Assembly: GCA_023653785.1 (NCBI GenBank)
Contig: JAMKCH010001614.1
Span: forward strand, 1-64,000
From: Ophioderma brevispina
Taxonomy: Eukaryota > Echinodermata > Ophiuroidea > Amphilepidida > Ophiodermatidae
Length of the DNA stretch: 64,000 nucleotides
Direction of reading: 5' to 3'
A program made the position numbers and the translations under genes. Under the pieces are notes generated by a model. It made no database searches. It was given only the letters and a program-made list of their open reading frames with translations, and had not been told where the DNA came from. Shown in pieces: positions 54,824 to 64,000 of the stretch. Within the stretch, counting starts at the first letter, position 1. Each line of letters opens with the position of its first letter.

Positions 54824-55290
54824 GGTCCGTATGCACAAAAGAGTTAGACCGGTGTCATATATTAAAGTGTCCGTGTGACTGAGTGTCCTACCACCCATTT
54901 GTCTATTGTGTTCTCCATTGAGTGCTGTATGCATCATTTGTTTTCAGCACTGTACCCAAATGGCCTCGTCTACAAGATCACGGTTTATTCCGTACATGTT
55001 GCTACGGTAGCTATATAGGACACTCTCTCGTGGGGGACACTCAGTTTCTTTACACCGGGTCTAAAGTTAGACCTGGTCTAAGTGTAATTTTGTCCCACCA
55101 GAAAAAAACATTTTCCATTACACTAACGCGAGGTATTTTGTATTTATTTTGAAATTTGCATTTAAATCTTTGAAATTGGCTAGTTACTTTATAAAGAAAG
55201 TGTGAATAACTATCAATTTGAGGCAAAACTAATTTGGACTTAGACCAGGTCTACCTTTAAACCTGGTCTAACTTTTTGTGCATACGGACC
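54824..55290. mobile_element. MITE, 0.47 kb, GGTCCGTATGCAC ends
   Basis: GGTCCGTATGCACAAAAGAG then TTAGACC at the left is mirrored by GGTCTAACTTTTTGTGCATA then CGGACC at the right. Inner copies of GTTAGACC.GGTCTAA near 55060 and 55235 add secondary inverted repeats. Confidence 0.8.
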
Positions 55291-58127
55291 ATAAAATTTA
55301 ACGGGTTCGTCTTCGGACAAGTTGACCACTTTCAGGCTTTCTAATATTTCTCAGACGATAACCGACGATTAATAATTAGTCACATTATTTTATTACAAAA
55401 AGGGGTTATTGCTCGAACAAGAAATCGAAAATCGTGTATGAATAGCGTTTTAAGACTACAGGTAATCCAACTTTAATATAACGTAACACTGGGGGCTAAA
55501 TAGCCACGGTGTTTTTACAAATTTCAGAATTCTTGTTTTCATGACATGTTGACCATTTACAGCGCTGAGGAACTCTCGGTTCATTTAAAACAAAAACAAC
55601 ATTGTCATAATCCCAAAATCGAGTTTTAGATTACTTTGAAACACAGTAATGAGAAACAGAATAGAGAAATAGTAATACCTCAGGCGTATATTGGCTTATT
55701 CCAATCAAATTTTCGTTATAAAGGTTCCGGTCTGACCGACCTATAGATTTTATATTCCTTTAACGAGCAAATTGAAACATACATTTAAAATAACTACTGC
55801 ATCTTTCGCACAATCATATTACACGTGTTAAGAAGTTTCATTTCGAAATGTAAACAAGAGATATCTGATCAGATGATCTCGTTGAGCCCCCAAAAGAATT
55901 AAACTTTAGTGCATGGCCGACTGATACAATTTCTCTTATTGGACTTATGATCTCTATTTATAGTGGATCATTTTCCTATGCTTCAATTTCATTTAGCACA
56001 GTGCAGCCACAATATAATATGCCCCAATTAAGTGACACCGGTCTGTCCATTTGGAATTCATATATGTTTTACTTTGCCGCGGGTCGTACAGGTAAGCCAT
56101 TTTTCATTTGAAGATTTGAAAAGAAAACTAGGTTACTTTTGTAATAAAAAAAGACAAAATTCGTAACATTCATTCAGGATATTGCACATACGGTGGTTAC
56201 CTTCAACCAAATATGACGGTTGCTCACAAAGAAAGCCGCCTCCACAACGATGGTACGCTATCGGCAAATGTTTTTGACATTAAATAACAATAGAAATGAG
56301 TAGAAACTGCGAAAAATGATTCCCGAAAAACTATTCGGTTCCTCTGATGTTGTTTCCGATCATTGTAAATGACATACCAAAATCGGCGACCTTTGTGTAA
56401 AAACCAGTTCCACTCAGCAATAACAAATATCCCCAAGCCATCTCTAAAATCTTAATCCAGATATGAAAAAGATCTTTAATCTCTTTTCTGGTAATGTTCA
56501 AATTATTAGATGTCGAGAAAAAATGTCAAGTTATTCAACATTTACACTCTCTAAATTTCTTACATTCTAAATTATTTGGATTGCAATCAGGGACAAATCC
56601 AAGTTTGTATCAAAATACATTGAAATATAAATGCAATAGATCAAATATTCTAATCAAAATTCAGATTTGTCCTCCACTTTAATCTAAGAAAATTAGCGAA
56701 CAATAGATACTGAAACTTCAACCTTTTGATGAATGCGATTAAATATGTAAAGCTTAATTTTGAGGAGATATGTATTCAGGGAAACATGTGTAATCTTGTA
56801 ACGACTTGGTACAATTCCATGGATGATTTGAGATTGTTCGCTATTTTACTTACAAAGTAGGTATTGAATTGTGCAGAGAAAATACTCCACTTTCCGAAAC
56901 CTTATATAGCTTTACCAAGTGCGGTGGCCATTGTTTGCGAAATATCAAAGGCCTCGGTGCCCCTTCCGACTTTTAGGGATAAGAAGAAAGAAGTCTTAAA
57001 GTATCTTAAAAGGATAAGAATGTCTTTAATATTAATACAAACTTACGATAGGCCACTTTGAGAATCTTTCGCGAACTACGAAAAAATTTATTTCTGACTA
57101 ACGAACTATTTTTCTAGGATTATGGCGAATTTCAGGATTAGCGGACTTTAGCAGGGAAGAAATTTGAAATAGCGAAAATACCCTTATGGCATATTCAAGC
57201 AATATTTCTTAATCCATGCTAAGGTAGACAGTCTCAATATGATTTGATCCAAAGACATTGAAAGGTAAGGTGTAGGGATGAATTGTGGTAAATGGATAAT
57301 AAAATATGTACTGTCTTATACAATAAAAATATAACGGTTATACATGTGAGAATCACTTCAATGTATTAATCTTTAATAAATTTTCTGTGAACAAATTCGC
57401 ATTAAGTAATCATTATATACATTTAACCCGTTGAAAATATGTCGCTTAGTGATATGTAAGAACTATCTTACTTGTCGGACGCTCTTTGAAAGAGTATATC
57501 AAGAGTTGTTTCATTTTCATGTAAGTACCATATTCACACATTGAGAAGTGGAACCCTGAGGTCAGTTCTTTTGGGAATTTCTCAATGCTTTCAGGCGCTT
57601 TAACATTAAGGTTCCAGAATGTCTTGTTTTTGCGTTACCAAACGGAAGTAGGTTATTGAATATTTGCATATTTTGTTATGTTATTCTATGGCTTGGCTGT
57701 TTCTACAAATAATATCACAAAACCATTATTTGTTGAAAATTTTAGTAACCACTATTTCGGTTACTATTTTAAAGTCTAGTGCAACATTCATTAACTTGCA
57801 CATGGTCAGTATTTCTTAATTTGGTTATGTGCATTGCTTAAGCTATGATTAACCAAATAAATTCATTCCACGTGTTGCATTTAGCAAGTCAAATGATTGC
57901 TAAGGGGTTGTATTTTTCCCGTTAAATTAATGGAGGCCAAAGAAAAGTTATTTGCACAGAAAGTGCATTTAATCTAGTTACAAATACTTTAATAATTAGT
58001 ATCGATTTGGAAAACTTAAGGCCTGAGGTCAGGCATGCTTTGGACTCAAATAACGTTGCTTTGGTTATCGCATTTCAATCATCTACAAAGGAAGCTACCA
58101 TGATCCACACGTAGAAAGTCAGCTCGA

Positions 58128-58450
58128 GATTTTTCTCTTTCGAAAATTATTTTAGAGGTAGAATATAGGAATGCTCTTCTGTCTCTCTCCTCTCATCTCT
58201 CTCTCTATCTTTTCCTCTCTTTTGGATTTATCTATGCAGCATATTTATCGCAGATTTTTTAATTTATTATTTTATCATGTAAAAGAATGTTTGCTTTAGA
58301 AACAGAATTTTCTCTTTCGAAAAAGCTATGTTAACAGGTAGAATATAGAAATGCTCTCTCTCTCTCTATCTTCTCTCTTTGGATTTGCATCTATATTATA
58401 TCCATATTCTTTTTATCTATGTACAATAAATGTTTGTTTTTTAGAAGTGG
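58128..58450. repeat. Tandem duplication inside copy B
   Basis: TTTTCTCTTTCGAAAA...AGGTAGAATATAG.AATGCTCT followed by a CT-rich tract and TTTGGATTT.CATCTAT occurs twice, starting at about 58132 and 58308. Copy A has the unit once (51113-51330). Confidence 0.8.
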
Positions 58451-59259
58451 CATTCCTAACGATCTATTGAATTGGAGTTTTTTTTTAATTCATTGGCCGT
58501 GATATCTTCTTGTTTTTTAAATATCCACTACGCGCCCAACGGCTGGGTTGAATTCTTTGTAAACCTACTATAGTACATTTCTTGAAGACCTAATACCGTT
58601 TCAAATCTTGTTGAGAACAACGTCAATAAGTGAACAACATTAAGTGGCGTGACCGAGCATGCTAAATCCAACGAGAGTCATGTTTCTAAGGAATACAAAC
58701 GTGATACTAATCGCCACGATCAACGGAGTCTTAACAACCATTTGGCTTACCCGTCAGATTAGGGCCACCAGTATACGACAGTGACGGTTGTGCGTCTCGT
58801 ATTGACGCTTATCCCAATGGCAGATAGCCAATTTGGTTACTTGCTAGCTGAAGGTCCAATACTCATACACCTTAAACGAAATCGATACAAGTCAATCCTC
58901 GTCAAGGCCATGTGGGGCTTTTACATAGCGTACCGCAAAAGTTGTCCTGTTTTTCTGCATCTGGATCACTAACAAACCTACAGAGGGGTCGTTCAACTGA
59001 ATTCGCTGCAGATAATTACGCTGAAGGTCGAGTAACTCAACCATTTAACAAAATTGAGAAAGATTCGACCTTCTTCAAGGTCATGTGAAGCTTTAACTTA
59101 ATTGATGCTAGCCGTATTTTAAAGACATATTTGGAGGAGTGTTTGAGGGAAAAACATAACACGCGAAGAGGTGAAACTTATTGGTCATACATCAAATCAG
59201 GCTATTTTAATTTGTCGATTTATGTAACTATATTTTATTTTTGTTGGTGGCTGTTTGTA

Positions 59260-59279
59260 CCCCCCCCCCCCCCCCCCCC
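59260..59279. repeat. C20 homopolymer
   Basis: Twenty consecutive C residues. Confidence 0.9.
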
Positions 59280-60065
59280 GCCACAAAAAACCCCCGCCCT
59301 CAACTCGGATGGAATCACTTCCTTCCATCTACTATCGCCTCGCGCTTTCAACTATACATGCTGGCAGATGCGAAATGTTTAAGCAGATCTTCCCGTGGCA
59401 TGTCGTCCGTAAGATATTACTGCAAAATCAAAGAAATTCTCGGACTCGCTGGTCCTTTTGTATAGTCACAAAAATGGTCTAACCTTGTATTAGTGCAACT
59501 GTTACAACCATGGCATAAATCCTATCTTAACAACCATTGTAGAACTGAATCACAGTTTCCAGTAACCGATTCTGTGCAGTACTTTGCCACCACAAGACAC
59601 AATATGTCTTTGTATGGCACATAAAGGCTACTCTACCGCATGGCCGGGGATTGTACCATCATATCAATATCCCCCCCTATCGAAAATATACAACAATCTC
59701 ACTTTATTTGAAATCTACTATAATCCAACGCATGATCCAAAACTTTTCCTCTGTTGATCGATAGTTGATTCGAGACCTACTATAAGATGTAGTTACAACC
59801 TTTAACTAATATAAAGACATTGTAAATATTGTTTTCCCCCTACCCACACCATGACCCAAAAGTGAATCACCTGTATTACACCCTTGGCAGATAAACTTGT
59901 GGGTTAATAGATTCACTTTCGTTATTCTTGTGGCCAAGCAGTGGAACAACATCTGGTCTGGCGCCCTTAATAGCGTCTGGGTGGGATTGTTTCGATAATT
60001 GGACAAGATTAAGAATTAACCCGTAAATTCTGATCATTTTTTTTTTTTTGTTGTTGGGGCTGATA

Positions 60066-60090
60066 GGGGGGGGGGGGGGGGGGGGGGGGG
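60066..60090. repeat. G25 homopolymer
   Basis: Twenty-five consecutive G residues after TGATA; the true length is uncertain because sequencers slip on such runs. Confidence 0.9.
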
Positions 60091-60805
60091 TAACGCTGAC
60101 GACTTCGGGTCCGCATTTTTTTCAATTCATTAATATTTATTTTTGAAACACATTATCATGCAACACACGTTCGATATCCCGTGCATGGTCTCTGTTTCCA
60201 AGTTCAAATATAAATATAACAGCGTGATGCTATTTTTTACGCGCGTAATGCATTATTTCACAATTAAAAATAAAGTTATTAATTGTCATAACCATATTCG
60301 CCATGAGTGTTCATTCCATTGGCTCCAATCAGCCGATTCTTGAAAATGTGATAATTGTTTTACTTTTTCCTAGGTTTTTAAGAACATCTGCTGAAAATGG
60401 CTGGTTAGAAAGTTACCACTACATTGCTTTAGTCTTATTTTTATTTGGCTTCTCTTTGTGTATATTGTCCGGGGGTATATTTCATTCGGAGGGGTTGTGT
60501 AGGTACCGACATTGGAAAAAAGCCGAAGATATAGTGGGCAGATCATTATAGTGCAATGTTCTGATACAGCGGTAAAATCCTCAAAATGGCTGGCTAATTA
60601 ACTTAAAATAACTGTAAATGATTATCCCCGTTTAAATATATTCAGTAAATGTAATATTCTGATGATTATCGTGGTTGTCCTGACTATGTGGAGGAGATGC
60701 AGAGGTGTTAGATTACGCCGGGTATGTGGGCTTTTGCCTGTGTGACATATTTTTTAGTGCTTTTGTCACTATCCGAATATTCCAATCTTACCGAGTGAAA
60801 TTTAC

Positions 60806-61204
60806 TGTTCTGTTTAAGGTTGGCACGCCCCCGCCCCCCCCCCCCCCGCAAAGTGCACCATCGAGATTTAGAATCAGCAGGTCAATGTTGATCAAAACAC
60901 TTCGCCTGCAAGGTCATATGTACCTACCTCACATGCCATGAATGAAGAATGCTCAAGGTCCAGGTATTACCTTTGACGCCTTATCTGTCTCCATTCCAGA
61001 AAAACATTTTTAAATCTATACGCAGGATTCTACCGTGTGAACAATTTACTGGCATGCTAGCAGATGATTAACCCTCGTCTTAAAGGAAATATGTCAAGAT
61101 TTGTGCAGCGCAGTTTGACTTACATTCATAAATCTATGTACATACATCACGAATTCCCGAAAAAATAATACAATTTGATTGTAAAATTAACAAAATAGAG
61201 GCAT
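60806..61204. other. No gene recognised
   Basis: Begins with a C-rich run near 60830-60847, then AT-rich DNA. Confidence 0.5.
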
Positions 61205-62470
61205 TTTTAATTTTTGCTTTTTTGACATACGAAAAAACGGGCGGATTTTTCGCCACGGCTTCATGATCAAAAGCGCCCATTTTTGCTCGCCTCGTGACCT
61301 CAACGTGATGACCAAAACATCGTGTTGACTCGAATTGTTATTGCTGACACTGTAATCTTGATGGATTAATGAAGTATAATCACAATTAGAAAATAAGTTA
61401 TCAGATGACTATTTGTTTCATTTCTTTGTGTTTTAAAAAAATTATTATTGAAGTGGCAACGCTGCGCTATGATGGTCACAACGACGTAAATTATGGATGG
61501 TCATTACTTTTACGTCACCATTTTCCTGCGATGTTGATTTGTCGGAAGCGTTTTTCGAGTAAGCTATTGGGTGGCCGGAAAATTAAAATGGCAAAATACT
61601 CACAAATGTGACAATTTTCAACTTATTTTGATTTATATGTAATCTACGTTACTTAAGCTTTCCATCTATCCAACCAAATTTTCCAATATTCAGAATCATG
61701 ACATATTTCCTTTAACAAGCCGTTTATGTACACGGTTTGCCCACGGTGGTGGTTACCACCTTCCAATGATTTTGGCTAGGTTTTCTTCTTTTCATTGATA
61801 CCAAAATACGTACAAACATACCTAGTATGACGTCGCAATGATATCTATAAAATCCGTGAGTCGGCAAAAGTGTAAATTTGAACAGGAAATAGGTGAAAAT
61901 CTCCCATTTTTGCCTAAAAAAGGTAGGAATATTTCGTCTTTCGTGCGGTTTCACCTCGAAATAATGGTACATGACTATTTTACATACATTTAGTTTTAGA
62001 GTCATTCTGAGTAGCACTTTTCACAAATCCACAAAATACCCCCCCCCCTCCTCCCACTCACCCATCGACTTTGACGACCCTACCCTAACCCCGTGACGGG
62101 TGCTACCTTAACAGTTTGCTTTGTCTGAACAGACCCGGAAGGAATGAGGAAACAATTGCCTGGAGCCCTTTCTTTTCGAAAGCTTATGGCGTTTTAAATA
62201 TCGCACCGGAGGAAGTTTTACTAGGATGGTATCCACCCCCATCCGTTGTGCGAGGGGTAATAGACCAATTATTATTAACCATGCCAAATGGTTTTCAGTA
62301 TCTTGAAAAAAATTCCCCTTACACGTGCCGTGTCTTGTGTACGGATTCCAAAAGTATCTATGATGTCGTCACGATTGATACTACAAGATATCATTCTGGG
62401 TTACGCAGGCCGGTAATAATCACTTAGTAAAGAATGACGATAATCCGATGATCTAATTCCAGCGCATGCA
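61205..62470 (+). repeat. Direct duplication, copy 1
   Basis: Aligns with 62700-64000: shared blocks include TTGACTCGAATTGTTATTGC (TTGGCTCG in copy 2), GATGGTCACAACGACGTAAA, TTTGCCCACGGTGGTGGTTA, ACAAACATACCTAGTATGAC, a C-run, CCTCCTCCCACTCACCCATC, CGAAAGCTTATGGCGTTTTA and CCAGCGCATGCA. The 103-codon plus frame (62116-62427) and the 97-codon minus frame (61724-62017) are not kept open in copy 2, which argues against coding. Confidence 0.85.
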
Positions 62471-62699
62471 TTCTTCTTTGCAATTCAAGGGAGTGAAAAA
62501 CAGATGTGCAATTTCAAGTGACAACCTTCATTAATATATTGCATGGTTGTTGTACGTAACTAGATAATGTGTTGTGAGGGCGATGAATATGTTGGTTTAA
62601 AAATTTGGCTTGCCAAGCGGAATTCGAAGGTGGTCCCCAATTTAGGTCATTTATTCCTTTTCTTATTTGTCAAAGTCATCTTGATTTAATTTGGAAACC
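62471..62699. other. Spacer between the two direct copies
   Basis: About 230 bp without recognised content. Confidence 0.6.
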
Positions 62700-64000
62700 T
62701 CACACTTGTTTTGTTTGACATAGAGAACCGGGCGATTTTCGCCACGACGTTTAATTGATCAAAATCGCACAATTTTTGCTCTCCTCGTGACGTCAAAGTG
62801 ATGAACCCAAACATCTTGTTGGCTCGAATTGTTATTGCTGAAACTGTAATATTGATGGATTAAATGAAAGTAATAATAAAATTAGAAAATAAGTTACAGA
62901 ATGATATTTTTGTTTCAAGTTCGGGTGTGATGTTTAAATATTATTGAAGTGCAACACTACTGCGATATGATGGTCACAACGACGTAAATTATGGCTGGTC
63001 ATCACTTTTACGTCCCATTTGCCCGTGCGATGTTGATTTGGTCGGAATTGTTTTCGAGTAATCTATGGGCGGAAAATTAAAAGGGGCAAATCTCAAACAA
63101 GGTGACATTTTTCAACTTATTTTTGATTTATATGTATCTACGTTATTAAGCTTTCCATCCATACCAAATTTTCCAATATTCAGAATCATGACATCTTTCT
63201 TTTAACAAGACCTTTTATGTAACCACGGTTTGCCCACGGTGGTGGTTACCACCTTCCAATTTGGAAAATTTTGGCTATGGTTTTCTTCTTTCATGATACC
63301 AAATACGTACAAACATACCTAGTATGACGTCGCATGATATCCATAAAAAATCCGTGAGTCGGCAAAAGGTGTAAATTTGACAGAAATTAGTTGAAAATCC
63401 AATTTTGCACTAAAAAGGTAGTAATATTTCGTATTTTCGTGCGGTTTGCCCCTCTAATAATGGTAAATGACTATTTGCCATACATTTAGTTTTGTAGAGT
63501 CATTCTGAGGTAGCATATTTTCACAATATACACCAAAATATCCCCCCCCCCCCTCCTCCCACTCACCCATCGACTTTGCCGTCCCCTAACCCGTGAGGTG
63601 CTACCTTAACAGTTGCTTTGCTAACATTACCGGAAAGGATGAGGAAACAATTGCCTGGAAGCCTTTATTCTTTTCGAAAGCTTATGGCGTTTTAAAAATC
63701 GCACCGGAGGAAATTTTACTAGGGGAGTAATCACCCCTCATCCGTTGGACGAGGGGTAATAGACAAGATTATGATTAAAAGGCAAATGGTTTCAGTATCC
63801 TCGAGAAAAAATTCCCCTTACACTTGCCGTTCTTGTTTGTACGGATTCCAAAAGTTCTATGATTTCGTCAACTATATGATACTACAAGATATTCATTTCT
63901 GGGTTTTACGCCGTGGGGGGGGGGGTTATATCCCAATCCTTAGTAAGAATGAACGATAATCCGCTGAGCTCATTCCAGCGCATGCAATTCTTCTGTTGCC
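62700..64000 (+). repeat. Direct duplication, copy 2, reaching the window edge
   Basis: Partner of 61205-62470 at an offset of about 1.5 kb with many small indels. It ends with the same CATTCCAGCGCATGCA block at the window boundary, so further copies may lie outside. Confidence 0.85.

Larger units (their letters stand above)
53706..55954. other. Spacer between the two segmental copies
   Basis: Holds a dispersed repeat copy, a foldback element and a MITE (listed separately); the remaining 0.7 kb at 55292-55954 and 0.4 kb at 54426-54823 show nothing recognisable. Confidence 0.5.
55955..60805 (+). repeat. Segmental duplication, copy B
   Basis: Shorter partner of 45025-53705, lacking both large insertions of copy A. 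It has its own changes: an internal tandem duplication at 58128-58450, a C20 run at 59260-59279 and a G25 run at 60066-60090. Open frames over the C-run (59131-59482) give poly-Pro peptides and are artefacts of composition. Confidence 0.85.

Noticed and set aside
59131..59482. Proline-rich protein frames
   Set aside because: Three overlapping phases give poly-Pro because of a C20 run.
62116..62427. 103-codon plus-strand frame in the direct duplication
   Set aside because: The paralogous copy at 63600-63960 breaks the frame repeatedly, so there is no sign of protein constraint.

Overview
The window is repeat-rich eukaryotic DNA, almost certainly from an animal. It is AT-rich and has no operons, no dense coding and no complete open reading frame that I can assign to a host protein. 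The longest recognisable proteins are broken transposon proteins. The repeat set (a Gmr1-like Ty3/Gypsy element, a CR1/L2-like LINE tail, Tc1/mariner-type inverted-repeat elements, tRNA-like sequences and inverted-repeat MITEs) fits an aquatic invertebrate. I cannot name the phylum. Many small indels separate the repeat copies, so either the copies are old or the assembly carries indel errors; no host gene is confidently found.

Layout. 1-860 holds nothing recognised. 875-1935 is a tandem array of about 122 bp units rich in GTCC...GGAC palindromes, with a smaller relative at 7395-7690. 5386-6402, 6785-7195, 10567-10793, 14466-15543, 18810-19366, 19755-20132 and 22586-23490 are elements with terminal inverted repeats; the last keeps a decayed Tc1/mariner-type transposase tail. 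16855-17650 holds a duplication and a degenerate minisatellite. 25130-25690 is a LINE fragment with two halves in opposite orientation, the arrangement left by twin priming.

The centre (25689-36378) is a nested set. A mariner-type inverted-repeat element was hit by a Gypsy retrotransposon (25916-36190) with 1.0 kb LTRs, a tRNA-Pro-type primer binding site, gag, protease, the tail of integrase, reverse transcriptase and RNase H. Integrase lies upstream of reverse transcriptase and the polyprotein ends at RNase H, as in the Gmr1-like lineage. The Gypsy body was then hit by a 5'-truncated CR1/L2-like LINE (about 28925-30470). A 1.5 kb purine-rich block of unknown origin follows, and the protease region carries a perfect 31 bp hairpin that looks like a template-switch scar. 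All coding parts are broken by frameshifts and stops.

36710-37141 is a 144-codon frame interrupted by one TGA and is the best candidate for non-transposon coding sequence. 37165-39560 is a tandem repeat domain of roughly 150 bp units carrying GGTCAAAGGTCA-like and TCACGTGA-like motifs. 40245-41721 is another TA-flanked inverted-repeat element.

The last third is dominated by duplications. A segment at 45025-53705 is repeated at 55955-60805. The first copy has gained about 3 kb (with tRNA-like sequences and a MITE) and a 0.9 kb inverted-repeat element; the second has an internal duplication plus a C20 and a G25 run. Finally 61205-62470 is repeated in direct orientation at 62700-64000, reaching the window edge.
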